Origin: Siderastrea radians
Taxonomy: Eukaryota > Cnidaria > Anthozoa > Scleractinia > Rhizangiidae
Assembly: GCA_964017195.1 (NCBI GenBank)
Contig: OZ024889.1
Location: forward strand, 52,386,418 to 52,450,417
DNA length: 64,000 bases
Direction: 5' to 3'
Shown: piece after piece, positions 1 through 13,700 of the stretch
Layout: each line of letters begins with the position of its first letter
Numbering within the stretch: position 1 is the first letter of the stretch
Made by a program: the position numbers and the translations under genes
The notes under the pieces: generated by a model
Told to the model about the DNA's origin: nothing
Database searches by the model: none
What the model saw: the letters and a program-made list of their open reading frames with translations, nothing else

Positions 1-1569
1 AACATAAACTTTTATAAATTCTTACTGATCCAATATGAATTATTTCTTTCAAATATTTTTCGGGAACGTCCTAAACTTAGAATTTGAATTCTTTTTACTG
101 CTCATACACAAGTATGCAAATTGTTGTGGGAACTGAAACCTATTTTGTGAAATAATTTCATTTCTCTTGTGTAATCTGTAATTTTGATCATACTTGGAAA
201 AGTAATTACATGTTGATAATAATTACTAGTACATCAAGAGTAAAGATAATGGTAGAGAGAGGAAATAATTTTGAGCCAACCTGTTCAGTCACCGCCCGTT
301 GGAAAGGTAAATTTCTAGCAAAAGTATTTTGATGATCGTGCATTTTTTGTCGCCTCTTGTTGCTTCTATAACAAAATCCTTTTGTCGAAGCACTTCTAGT
401 CGGGGTCGCCGGTCCTGAATGGTTACAGCACACATTTTCTCGAAGAGTTTGTAGCCGCTGAGTTCATTGTCATTATTCAATTGGTGTGACTGAGTTATAA
501 TTTCGAAGACCTTGTATCGCGCGATTCTGGCGTTGTTGGGGATTCTCGTTTTGTGGCAGCGCTGTGCTATCAAGCTAAATTTAAGCTACGTTGTGTATGT
601 TCCAAGATTTCTCGCCTGTAATATTCCAGTCTCCTGTTTGTGTCCTGCTGACGGCTTTAGTCTTGCTAGGCTATTACCGGTAAACGATGTTCTCCTACCC
701 GTGCTTTCTTGTCGTCGACTCTTTCGCCTTCGTTGCTCGCGCTGAATTTCAAGTCGGCATTCACGCTCAGTTTCAGTTGTAAATCTACCCCGGAATGGAT
801 TTTGAGCCACTTGTTAAACCAGGGGTTGCTGTCTAATTACTTGTTCACAGAAGATGAATAAAAATATCAGCACGTAAATGTACGTAGCGAAGCAGGCAAG
901 AAATGAAGAAACACGCCGAAGAAACATGAGAGTGCGCAAATGTCAGCGGTCGCGATTTGGTTTTGTTGCTAGGCAACTGTGCGGACACCATCGAAATATA
1001 TACGGGCAGATCGAGATTTGACCGCCCTTAGCAATCCTCGCGCGATCCCCACGCGACAAATTTATAAACCTCGCTACGCTCGGAGGGCCTTCGGCCCTCC
1101 TCGCTTCGCGAGGAACAAAGAAAAAGGACAAAAGTTTCCTTGTAAAATTGATGCAAAACTTGCCCTTGGCAAAGGTTGACACTTCTAGATGAAAATTTCC
1201 TCTAAAAAGTTTAGGTGAAATCTTTTCTAGTCCAGGGGAAGACTATCAAATGGCCTACAAACTAAAAGAAAATCGAATTGACAACCAAAAACAACGGGAC
1301 TGAGCTATAAAACCCGGAAAGACGACCTGGTACGCTGTTTTTCTCGTCCAAATTTTGAATTGTGTGCACGCCCTAAATCAAATTTGCCAAACAACTTTGG
1401 AAATGGAAGAGACGTTTAGTTTTTCATGCTGCAGCGGAACTCATAGAGGTTTTTGGACGGGGATTTGAGCAGACATGAGCCAAATTAATGCCTTCATTGC
1501 TTAAAATGGTGGGTTGTTGAAAAGGGTTGAGAGTGAATGGGTTAAGTTAGGGCTTTCCGGCGTACTTAC
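1..1569. other. Non-coding stretch (host intron or flank)
   Basis: No convincing exon is seen. A short GC-rich hairpin at about 1068-1112 (arms around GGAGGGCC/GGCCCTCC) is the only structure noticed. Confidence 0.4.
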
Positions 1570-1680
1570 CTTTGTTGAGAGCTGGCGTTGAGCGGAGGTG
1601 AATCCGTAACACGTGGTTACTTCACGGTATTCAGACAACAGCATCATGACCTCCCTTACAGTTGGTGGCACAGCAATAGT
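1570..1680 (-). CDS. RNF213: RNF213-like exon, post-RING region
   Basis: The last exon seen in the window. It reads IAVPPTVREVMMLLSEY, is preceded by a TTCAG acceptor and ends in AAAG|GTAAGT. It shows that the gene continues past the left edge. Confidence 0.7.
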
Positions 1681-1700
1681 CTGAATAGTGTCAAGAAATA

Positions 1701-1743
<43 letters not shown>

Positions 1744-4700
1744 CTAAATAGAGCGGTTTTCAAATGAGTGTCCTAAAACCAAAACCAAAGTAATTACTCC
1801 CAGCCAATCGCAACAAGCCTAAATTACCCAACGAACCAATCAGAACTCGAAACAAATACATGTGACTCCGCACCAAGGGCGGGAAAACGTGTGCGAGCAA
1901 GTCGCGATTGATTTAGCTTAACTTCTAATTGGTCAAGAAAGTGGCGCGAATTGTTTTATCCAATCAGTGAGCGAAGTAAAGCAAAACCAAGGCAAGCACA
2001 ACACTACTTTCGACGCTCAATTGAAAACCGCTTTAAATAAATAACTGCATGCTACTACAAGTGATTGGCATCATACTTTTCTGCTGTAGAATAAGGAAGT
2101 CTCTGTCACATTGTCAGTTGAACGACAAGACTAAATTCTTTTCCCCTATGCCACCCTATGCCACCCTATGCCACCCAGCCACACAAACGTCTGTAAATTT
2201 AACCTTTTTCAAAAAGGAATATCTCCTTCAATTTTCAACTTTCTCGTCTCATATTTGCTATTTTTACTAAATGTGCCAGTCTCTTTCAATTTTTCGTGTT
2301 TTCATTTGCCAAGCTGACTATAAAATTTTCGATAATTTATGATAATGCTTAGATCAAAGACTGCCGCCATAAACAAGGATCCGCCTATTCCTAGTAGAAC
2401 AAGTCAAAGGGTAGAGACAAGACAAAGAGTGATTCCCTTCAGTCCTCTAGGTTGGTTTTGAGCGGTAGGCCAACCACATACCCTCGAAAAAATGTCCTCT
2501 CGCGAACAGAGATATTCACAGACTGTACCTAATGTGAAACTGTGGGTGGCCTGTGATCCACAGAGGGGCCACAGGTATAAGGCGAATTTGCTGGTTTACT
2601 CAACAACCGAAAAACAAAGGGCTTAAATCTCTACTGGTCGCACCTGTAGTGCTTCAGTCATTTCCCTGTGCGTACAACTTAGCACCGTCTTAGCCATGGC
2701 TTCTCTGATCTTTTTGTAGTCTTCTCCATAAATAACGAACCTATCAGGAACGAGATCCTCTTGCTGTCAAAAAATAACAATAAAGGAAAGGGTTATTCGC
2801 TACCGACAAAGAACGAAAATTGCGTTTATTAGCATTTCCTTTCGCCAAAGCAACATTTTCTTAATCATGGCCCTTGCGAAACCAATGCCAATGCTATGAT
2901 GCCACTGGGCTATATTCATTCCACTATCTATTTAGTTTCAAAGCACCACCAACCTGAAAATGTGATTCAGTTCCTAACAAATTCACAGCTTAACTTATGG
3001 ATCATTTGTTCCATCATCACACTCTGACGGTCTGACGGTCGGTCGGTCGGTCGGTCGGTCGGTCGGTCGGTCGGTCGGTCGGTCGGTCGGTCGGTCGGTC
3101 GGTCGGTCGGTCGGTCGGTCGGTCGGTCGGTCGGTCGGTCGGTCGGTCGGTCGGTCGGTCGGTCGGTCGGTCGGTCGGTCGGTCGGTCGGTCGGTCGGTC
3201 GGTCGGTCGGTCGGTCGGTCGGTCGGTCAGTCGGTCAGTCAGTCAGTCAGTCAATCGATCATTACGTTACTTACAGTTCAAAGCTGTAGACACATGGACA
3301 TTGTCACGGTCAAATAGCTTTCGAATAACACTTTACCTACCTGCTGGACTCTACTCTCCGGTGGTACGATCCACTCCAGCTCCTTCCTTCCACACAACAT
3401 ATGAATGGCCTCGACACCAAATCTCCTCGCCAGCTGTTTGAGGAGGTACAACCGAGGAACCGGGCTCAAACTCTTGTAACACATTCTCCTTACTGCGTCA
3501 AAAAGGGTCTGCAATTCGTTCTTAATTTGGAGATCTTTCCAAGGAGCTGCATCTTCCAACGCACTCTTGTACATTAACTCAGCAGTGAGCGCTAGGGCAT
3601 AACGAGCCTTGGCCACGCCTTCCAACACGATGACTTCTAGTTCTTGCGCAGGTTGAAGTGAATTTGAGGTCAACAAAGGAGCGCAGTCATCGCAAAGTGA
3701 CTTTGCGAGTTTTATCATCACCATCAAATTGTCCGAGGTTTTAGAGTACAAGCTGATGAGAGAGTCCTGAAAAAACGGCAAACATGAAATAAGTCAAATT
3801 CAACATTCTGCAAAAATCTTTGCACAAATTTCAACTCTTACATCTTGTGGAAGGTTATTTCCCTCCAGATGATCTCGTTAAGAATTTGCCATGACTTGAC
3901 ATAAAATGCATAAGACCAATACAGTATCCAGTTTCGCTTAAGATGTTATTGTTCTTGAAGTAGTCCTATAGTTTTTATATATATATTTTTTAATTTTTAT
4001 TTCCACATTACTTTGCTATGTAATGCCCACTTGATCATATTACGTTAATTTGCGCGTTATAAATAGAGGATATTACACAGCGGCGCGAAGATATGAATTT
4101 TATTTTCAAAATATTGTTTTTTACCACGGGAAAATAAAATTCATATCTTCAAGCCGCCGTATAATTTTCTTTTTATTATATAGACAAGAGTGTTTTTGCG
4201 GAAACAACAGTGTAAAAGCGGGAAATGACGTCATCGATATCCTCACTAGTGAGGATATGGAAAATACGCCACTCGAGTCCCGGATGTAGTTTCGTATGAA
4301 CTTTACGAGTGGTCTATCTTCCACTAAAACACTCTTGTCTATATAATAAATGGTAATAATTAACTAACGTTAACAAACGTTACATTACGCCATACACGTG
4401 TTGTTTACTAGTAACAACTTCCAAACCTCACCTCCCAACAGTGAACAAAAAGTTGACAGACTTGTAAAAGATGACCAATATCTGGTCTCAGCCCTCGAGC
4501 TTCTACTAAATAGTGCGACAAGTGCTCTTTGACTTCTTTATCACTAAAAAGAATGACAAACAGAGAAAATATTTTAGCAACTCTTAAATATGAACATCAT
4601 TGTTTCATAATAGGAGTCTAGGCTACAATCTAAGAAAGAAAACTGGACGATGAGTATTTGTTATCTCAACAGATTTTGACGAACTGGACATATTCGTGAA

Positions 4701-7700
4701 TTATGGACTGTCCAATAACGATTTTGCCCTGTGAAGACGTTGCAGCCAAACGTAAGACCTAAAAATGTGTCCTTACACAAGATGCCTTTATTGCATGGCC
4801 CTATCGCCCGATGTACAAATGAAGACTATGGATTTGCTGTGGCACGGAGGGGGGGGGGGGGCTAACAATAGGGATGTAGCAGGTAGGGCTAACCCTGTGA
4901 TGCACAAGCAACCATTTGGAAGCAGATAATCTTCCTGGTCGGTTCATTCTATGAAAACCAGGAGCTACGGCTTCATGACCAATTGAGAAGATGGCACCCT
5001 GTACCCTTAATTTGGTCCTCTCCAGGATCTTGGTTGTAAACAAAGTAGTCTAGATGTAGATGTACAATGTCCCCCCATCAGGGCGCATCCGCAGTGGGCA
5101 AATTTTTACTTACTCTAAATTTTGTAATCAGAAGTTGCAGTTTACATGTGCGGAAATTCCTAGCAAATTTTGCCTTCAAAAGTAATGTTGTCTTAATGCT
5201 CGAAGACATTTTGTAAAGGGTCAAAACACAATCAGAAAAATTGAAACTCCGTGTTTACGTTTGCCAAAACTAAAATCTAGTGGAGTCAATATTTATCACC
5301 ATTTTTGTTCAGCTTAGTGAAGGTAGGCTTTAAACCTTTAAGCACCAATATCAATATGGATGTTCTCTTCACTGCTCTCCCTTTATTTCTTACGATATTG
5401 ATTGAGACTTTTGTTTACGGTGATCACTTTCTTTCATTCTAGTGACCTGTATGTTTGATCAAGTAGTGATATTGTCAGGAGAAATCGGATTTTTTGTCAC
5501 TATTAGCGCTTATCGGGTTAAAGGATATAGCTGTACAACATACCCTGTCCTCAGGAGCTGCTGTAACAGAAATGATCTCACCACAGGAGTTGCATCAATG
5601 CCATGCTCAGGGAAAGGCGAGAAGTCTTTAGTCTTGGAGTTAGATTGTAACACGTAACCCATGAACATGGAGAACAGGTCAGTGTCAATCACATCAGCAT
5701 CCGCACCAAAACAGAACAGTGATACCAGTTCCATGAAGAATGAGTTACAGCGACGCCGGAAATCGTAATGCTCTTGAACAGCTTTCCTGTAAATCACAGA
5801 AACAAGTAAGCCCTTGTTGAAAATGGCAGTCACAAATTCAAATGGTTAAAATTACGTTGAGTGGAAGATCAAAAACCAACATAAGCAATCCTATAGGGTT
5901 TCATCAAGCCAGGTATTTATCTAGCCTAAAAAACACTCAGTACTAAATAGGAAAAAAACAAAGAAAAGAAAATACAGATTTTTGTATTACTGGGGGCAAA
6001 CAACCAGGACGTACAAACATCCAGAGCCCTAACAAATTTCGGGCCAGGTTTTCCTCAAGACAATAAGCTATTGCCTTGAACTATTTCCGAGTTACTGTTA
6101 ACGCCCACTATTTCAGGGAGAGGAGTTATTTTAGTCTTTAGTCTCTATCTGTCATTGTTATTCTGATTCCATGAGGTTTCATTCAAAAAAGTAAATTCAA
6201 GCCAGTTTTGAGTAACGAGAAAAATGATGCCATTTGGTTTTTTGCAATTTGAGAGGTTTGGCGAATAACAGATTTAGAAATCATACCTTACAGCTTTAGT
6301 CGACACTACCCTGAAAGCCTCAGGGAGTTCTTGTTTGCACAACGGACAACTCCGTTCCTGTGCAATCCACTGCGAGATGCAAACAAGGCATATCACGTGA
6401 CTGCAAGGCATTTTGACAGGGTCTTTTCCAGCTAGACCTTCCAGGCACACGGGGCAGGTATTGACACCATAACTGAAAAGAGAAGGAGGAGTCAGCACCA
6501 AATGCTTAGAATAAATGACAGCACTGGCAAAGTACATTATTTGGGTATCGTTTCATTTCAATTTCAATTCACAACATTTTCAATACCGCTTCAAACGCGG
6601 CCTAAGACCGTTGACAGTGAGAGCTAGTCATATTTGCCAGTCATATTTTCCCTTTGACGGGATGAATATATATGACGTGTGTATGAAGTAAATTAATATC
6701 AACCGCCGGAAAATGCTTCCCAAGTATAATAACGCAAGACGAGTGTTTTCGAGATCAGCTATGTTTGAATGACAAGTGATCTTGTTATGGAACCTATGAT
6801 TATTTTTTGTTCTGTTTTGTTTTTGTTTTCTCGCATGGAAGTTAATTTTATAACTGTTTAACATATCTGAGAGCTATGAAGAAATGATATTAACACTGCT
6901 ACCATTACTGACATCATGATAATATTCTACTGTTTTGTTCTCAGATAAAAAATGTTTTAGAAACTACACAATCCTACTTTTATGAAGAAAATGTTGTCAT
7001 CATGCTCCTGAGAAAAGTAACCATCAACAAAGTGAAAACTATTTGAGCCCGTTGAGAACCTCGATAAAGACGAAGCAATGTGACTTTTTTACGCCTCACG
7101 TTTGGAGCAGTTTTCAGTTGAGTGGCGTGAAACTAAAACCAAAGTAATTATTCTGGCCAATCACAATACAATAAACGACAACAAACCGATCAGAACTAAA
7201 AGTGCATGTTACTGGCGCGCGGGAGAATAGGCGTGCAAGCAAGTCCGATTGTGTTTGATATAACTTGGTTAACTAGTTGGCTAGTCAAGTAACGAGAAAT
7301 GTTTTTTAATCATACGGGGTAGTGAAGTTAAACCACAGTCTGTTTACTTGCGACAAAAAAACTCTGTTTACTTCCGACCCTCAACTGAAAATTGCTCCTC
7401 CACAACCTCGTCCCCAGGGCCTTCTCCTCGGTCAAAATGGCGGATCGGAGAAACCCCTGGCCAAGGCTGTTGAATACTCCAAGAATCGTGGAGTATTTTG
7501 TCACGTTACACATGCTGAAAGGGCTTTTTCGGGGGTTGTTTCTAGCGTCTGGCGGCCCTGTTTGTTTTCTTGCAATCTAAAACCGTTTTTCAAACCAAGC
7601 GAAGACCTTTCATCGTGTTTACGTGTCAAAATCCTCACGAATGTTTGGAGCCATTAATTTTGGCAGCCTTGGCTAGGGGTTTCTCCGATCCGCCATATTG

Positions 7701-10700
7701 AACGAAGAGAAGGCCCTGGGGACGACGTTTGCTCCTCCACAAATACCTGTGATGACAATAAAATTAACGTAAGAGCAAAACTAACTAAATAGTAAATCTT
7801 ACCTGGTGTATCGTTTACTAACAGCTTCACTGCAATCGACGAGAAACTTCTCAATTACTCGCATTGCATGTGGCTTGGTGAAGTCGGTATCATCACCCAA
7901 GGCCTGTCGAGAGGTTTATTTTATTACCATGACTATTAAGAATATTGCCAAACGTACCTAATGCGCAGAGTTGTAACATTATTACATAGGGAGGATTCTG
8001 GTTACAAATCAATACAACCTACAAGATCCACCAATGAGTATTTCAACATTTTAATACTTTTTTCAGCCATCTTACTGTGACCTTAACCCACTGACGCCCA
8101 TTGCGCCCCTATGCGCCCTAGAATGAGCGGGCGTCTTGTTCCACTTGTGACGTCATCAGTTTAAGTGACGCTAAAAACCTCTGATAGTCAGTCGATGCAA
8201 CGCAAAAAAAAACTTGTAAATGATGCCTGAACGACAATGATCGGATCAAGTAAACCTGAATAACAGCCAGAAAACGACGGAACTTTTACCTCAAAAAACA
8301 CAAGAAAATCATGGCCTTCCCACCGACTGCTACTTTTGGCCAACTCTTTCCTTTTCAAACGAGCTTTGAGGCCAAACTTTTCTCTATGGCTAACTCGACA
8401 GCAAAAAGCGAAAACCAAAATGAGAACGAAAGCAACGGGCTTGTGCGCTAAATCTCGAAGAGCCGTAGACGGTGGAGTTTTTCGCGTAAAAAAATCTCAA
8501 AATTTTGAATTGTGCGCATGCCCGAACTCAAAATGCTAGAAAACGTCCTCAAACCGAAAGAAACGGCAACTGTCCATGCTAGAAAGCACTTTTCATGAGG
8601 ATTGGGACGAAATTGGATCAAACAGGGCCAAAAAAGGCCATTTGCTGCTTAAAAGTACCATTTTTCGAAGCTTGCCGGGTGTCAATGGGTTAAATAAAGT
8701 TAATGACCATTGAATGGTTGAGTAATTGCTCGATTGCTCGATTGCTCGATTGGCTGTTTGACTGACATACACTTGTTTGACCTACAGGTAATTTTTAATA
8801 TGTCGCCAAAAATAGCACGCAACCTCAAGTAAATCTCATTTTGATTCCAATTTTATCACCTTTAAAGGAACAGTCTATCGCTAAAATATCTAAATTTCGC
8901 CGATTAATTTCCACGTTACACTACAAAATGCTACCAAATAACACTGACTAACCTGGGTTAAAAGATTCTACAGAGCAAAACAGAACACGTGGTTTGTGAA
9001 TAAAGCGCTGAATTACAAAGATAAAATGTGATGCGGTTCTTCAAATTTGATTTTGTGTCAGACAGTCCATAAATCAAAATTGACATCTGATGGAACTTTG
9101 AGATTTTAGCCATTATTTTGTGTCTCACGGTTTTACTTCCTTGCTTTCATCGCGTTTGGCGATTACGTCTTCCTGATTCAATGCAATAAACTGTGTTTAC
9201 AGCAAATTCCTGGCTATAATAGACCCTTCCACGGTTTTATCAACTTTTCACGTGGACCAGTTAGCGAAAATCCATCGACACAACTGAAAAGAGCGCGTTA
9301 AAATCAGTACAGTAGTAGTATGGAGGGACACTTTGGAGTTTTGTATCGAAAAGACCCACCCCCCTAACTTTTTGAACCAATGAGAGCCTAGTGCCATTCC
9401 TTTTTATCATGTGATCCCGGTCAAAGGAATTGACCAATGAGCGTTGGGGTCAAAGGTCATCCAAGATGGCGGCTGATGGTGCGCATGTGTTTTTTGGGGG
9501 AAGACCGCTGACCAGGAAGGGAAAAAAGGATTGCGGGCTCAAAGATGGCGGCTGATGATGGGAGTGTGTTTTTTGGGGAAGACCGCTGACCCAAGAAGGG
9601 AAAAAAGGATGGCGGGCTCAGCAAAGACGACAAGGAGGATGTTGGAAATGTGGCTTTTATTGAAGACAACAGGAATGAAATCTGACAAAGCTTTCGCTGT
9701 TTTCAAAAAAGCCTCTCGCTTTCTTCTCGGAGAAAATGCGAGTTGTCATCTCGTTTCTCTCACCGCGTTACAGTCAGCACATCGTTGGACTGTGGAAAAA
9801 AAGAAATACAGAAAGTGAGTAAAAATAAATCAAATAGTCTTTCGGGTAGAAAAGGTTTTTTTCACAACAACAACGCGGGGAATGGAAAAAATATTGCGAG
9901 CTAAACAGAACCGCGATGGTTCGCCAAGGTTTTTCGAGGCGACCAAAAAATAGAGCCATTGGAAAAAACAAAAAGAGGACTAAAACATAAATGTGTTTTG
10001 AACGGAAGTTTGTTTTTTTGTGTAAAAAACGCTCAACCCTTGAAAAATATTTTTAGCCGGCAGCAAAACACAACACTTACCTCGTGTTAAGCTTTCGCTG
10101 TTTTCAAAAAGCCGCTCGCTTTCTTCTCGGAGAAAATGCGAGTTGTCATCTCGTTTGTCTGACCGCGTTACAGTCAGCACATCCTTGGACTGTGGAAAAA
10201 AGAAATACAGAGTGAGTAAAAATAAATCAAATATTCTTTCGGGTAGAAAAGGATTTTTTCACAACAACGCGGGGAATGGAAAAAAATTGGCGGCCAGAGC
10301 GAAGACACCATGGTAGAGGTCAAAGGTCAAGTTGGGTTAGGGTTAAGGGTTTGAGGATGCAACCGGCCCGTTAAGCTTTCGCTGTTTTCAAAAAAGCCTC
10401 TCGCTTTCTTCTCGGAGAAAATGCGAGTTGTCATCTCGTTTCTCTCACCGCGTTACAGTCAGCACATCGTTGGACTGTGGAAAAAAAGAAATACAGAAAG
10501 TGAGTAAAAATAAATCAAATAGTCTTTCGGGTAGAAAAGGTTTTTTTTCACAACAACGCGGGGAATGGAAAAAATATTGCGAGCTAAACAGAACCGCGAT
10601 GGTTCGCCAAGGTTTTTCGAGGCGACAAAAAAAATAGAGCTAGCCGGCAGCAAAACACAACACTTACCTCGTGTTAAGCTTTCGCTGTTTTCAAAAAGCC

Positions 10701-13700
10701 GCTCGCTTTCTTCTCGGAGAAAATGCGAGTTGTCATCTCGTTTGTCTCACCGCGTTACAGTCAGCACATCCTTGGACTGTGGAAAAAAGAAATACAGAGA
10801 GTGAGTAAAAATAAATCAAATAGTCTTTCGGGTAGAATATGATTTTAGCCGGCAGCGAAACACAACACTTACCTCGTGTTAAGCTTTCGCTGTTTTCAAA
10901 ACATCCATTCGGCGGCTTTTACAGATAAAAATCTCCCACTTTTTTCGCTGAAATCTTAGCTGTCATCGTTTTGTTTGTAAAGCCGAGGGTTGCTGGGGTA
11001 AAGCGATGAATAAATCTGTGAAAAAACTGTCGTAAATCTCCCCTTACCTTCCTCCATCTTGAAAAAAAAGTGAGAATTTGGGCGTAATTTTGCTGCTTAT
11101 ATAGCAAACAGTATGACCTTATTTGGTTAGGATTGGTTGTGGTTGGTCAGTCCCATTCAGGCCATGGTCAAGGTCCAAGGCCATGGTCAAGGTCCAAGGC
11201 CATGGTCAAATTCCAATCAGAAGCAGAGCGCATGTCTACGCGGGCGGCAGCGGCGGCGGGCAGCGGCGGGCGGCGCGCGCGCAGGGAATCGGCGGCAGCG
11301 CGCGCTTGGCGCGCGCTGTGGGGGAAACCAAGATTTTTTAGTGTGAGTTCGAATCCCGGTCGGGGTGGAAAAAAAATTTTTTTTTGAAAAAAGCATGGAA
11401 ATTTTTTTTTTTCGGGTCGAAGCGAGTAGGAGACAATGGATGGAAGAGTGTTTCTTGGGGATTTGGGTGGGAGGTTTTTTTTTGGGTTAGAAGCGATCGA
11501 TCGATCGATCGAGTTCGGCTCGGTTTGAAAAACAAAAAATCCCTTTGTTAAAAAACAAAACAAAAGAGAGTTGATTGATTTTATTTGGATGACACAGGTT
11601 TTTTTTTTATTCATGTCAAGGTAGCCTGTGGACTCTGTCATGATCCTTCTTTTCTTCCCCTGGAGTTCTGTGTTGTTGTGAAGGAAACAAAATGATCACC
11701 AAGCTGTCAACAGATTGCTTGCTCGCTTGCTTCACGTTCATTGAAATTGACTGGTGAAGGCTTCTTCTTCTTGTTTGTCATGGGCCAGAATAGTTTTGAC
11801 GGTTTCGGTAATATCGTCCAAATTATGTTGGAGGACACTTTCACGCAGTTTGTTGACTTTGTGTCGCCGCTCCAATCTCTATCAAGATGAAATTCTGGTA
11901 TGTTGAAAACTGTGTCTTGGAAGAGGAGAAGAAGAAAAAAGGAGGCGGCAGTAGTGGCACGGATGTCCTTCGTACTTCAACCCATCCCTTAGGGAAAAAG
12001 AAATCATCACCAGGCGGTCAACAGAGGATTGCTTGCTGGTTCATGGAGATGAAGAATGTGCTCGTCAATGTGGCGAAGTAGAAGCTATGGTGCGCACGTA
12101 TTCATTTGAATTGGCTGGTAAAGGCTTCTTCTTCTTGTTTGTCATGGTCAAGAATGGTTTTGACATGTTCTGTAATGTCGTCCAAGTTATGTTGGAGAAC
12201 ACTTTCACGCAGTTTGTTGACTTTGTGTCGTCGTTCGAGTCTCTTTTGTAAAATCTCCTCAAAATACTGGTCTCGTTCATCAGTCTTGTAGGTGCGTCCT
12301 GCTAGTTCCAAAGGAAAGACAATGGTGTTGTTTCTGTCAATGACCGCTAAATTGTCCAAATCTCTTTGGATTTGTTTTTTGAGTTCGTTGTGTTCGGTAT
12401 TTTTCATGATGGCGGTGGCTTCATCTTGAATCAATTCTTTGTAGTGCTCGGTCACGTCTTCGAGATCATAACCAGCTTGTAGACCTTGTCGAACCAGTTC
12501 TAATATGTAGTCATGAGTGTTGTTGAAGGTTTTGGGATCTAAATTCTTGCAGTAGTCCATATTAAGATCGTCGTTGCTGTTGTTGCTTGCGTTGTAGATG
12601 AGTCGAATGAAGTTTAGCTTTGAGGTATTGTCTTTTTATAGTGAAAGGTGTGACGTGATGAGATCGATCATCGATGAGGGGTGACGTTTGTACGAGGGGC
12701 GCGGATGGATCGTATTGGTAAGTGTAACGGACCACGTGTTCTTGGAAATGCACCGTTTTTATCGTTTCCATTGTAAATGGGGTTTCCATGTGAGGTGAGG
12801 TTTCCATATGTCTTTGAGTTGAGTGCGGAGATATTGTAGTTCGTGTTCCATGTCTTGATGAAGGCGGGTTTGAAAGTCGCGACTGATGCGTTCCATTTCT
12901 TTTTTAAAGCATTGACCAATACGTTTCATTTTTTGTTCGAATGACAGATCTTCGTTTTGAGTGATGTCATCCATCATTTGTTCGAAAGTGGTGTTGTGGT
13001 CTTCAGTCGCCATGTTCTTGAATGTGACTGTAAAGATCACTGTTTTTATCAACAATGTTTTCTAAAGAACTGGTGGTTTGAAAGAGCCTTTTTACTTCGG
13101 CCAAAGTGTCTGGTGGGGGGTGTCTTGTTCCTACTACGGCGCTGTGTTTATGAAGCGTGGGTGATCCTTGCATTGGAATAAATCCACTGTAAGATGTCCA
13201 TTGATTTTCGTCCCAATAATAATGATCTTGATGGTTTTCGTACCATCGTTTTTCTGGTATGTTGTAAAAATAAATTTGTTTGTGCTGATCGACAGCCAAT
13301 TGCACCGTCCATCCCGTTCCTCCTTGAATGCTTTGCCTTTTCAAGGTGGTGTCATGGTAAATGTCACGTGCTGCTGTGTAGTTAATGTCATTTGTGTGTT
13401 GGAAATAACCAAAAGCGTACACGATGGTGGCAGGTTTGACGATGTGAAAATTGCGTAGTTGAAGATGGCGTGAAAACGTATTTGGAGTAAACAAGTGTTT
13501 GCCACTTCTTTCTCCGGCTCGTTTTAAGTGCGGCTCGGCTTCGTTGAGATCTTGTTGATGGAGTGGTGTGATAAATTTGCTTCGACTGTGTTGGGGTGGT
13601 ATGATAATATGCATCTGCATGCCATATTCTTTAGCGCATTGTTCTGCATATTCGTCGATGCCAATGGCTCCTCCGCTGTAGATGTGGTAGTGACTCGTCG

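Larger units (their letters stand above)
9314..11817. repeat. Polinton left terminal inverted repeat, 2,504 bp
   Basis: Position p here matches the complement of 40047-p. All open frames in the two copies translate identically and no mismatch was seen. The inner border lies in the duplicated tail of the gene at 12102. The TIR carries the outward transcription unit, a subterminal tandem repeat and a short GATC array near 11498. Confidence 0.96.

Noticed and set aside
2623..2643. Stop codon at 2623 as the real end of the RNF213-like protein
   Set aside because: A further good exon with strong splice sites lies at 1570-1680, and family members extend far beyond the RING, so splicing at CTACAG|GTGCGA is preferred, though the donor is weak.
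3028..3255. Regular GGTC repeats as a possible CRISPR-like array
   Set aside because: A pure 4-bp microsatellite without spacers, in a eukaryotic intron.
9531..9818. Open frames of 60-95 codons within the TIR repeats
   Set aside because: They read across the exon cassettes and introns in both strands, begin at non-ATG codons in part, and are explained by the repeated cassette sequence.
10335..10352. GGGTTAGGGTTAAGGG in the TIR as a telomere-like seed
   Set aside because: Only two imperfect units; most likely chance in a repeat-rich TIR.
11341..11372. A B-box-like GTTCGAATCCC in the TIR as a second tRNA gene
   Set aside because: No matching A box or acceptor stem could be placed upstream, so at most a SINE or tRNA 3' fragment.
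11168..11641. A 157-codon minus-strand frame in the left TIR (and its mirror 28406-28879), plus Arg/Ala-rich frames on the other strand
   Set aside because: They arise from a GC-rich low-complexity patch, A/T runs and the 19-bp repeat. Several overlapping frames are equally open, no domain is seen, and there is no suitable promoter.
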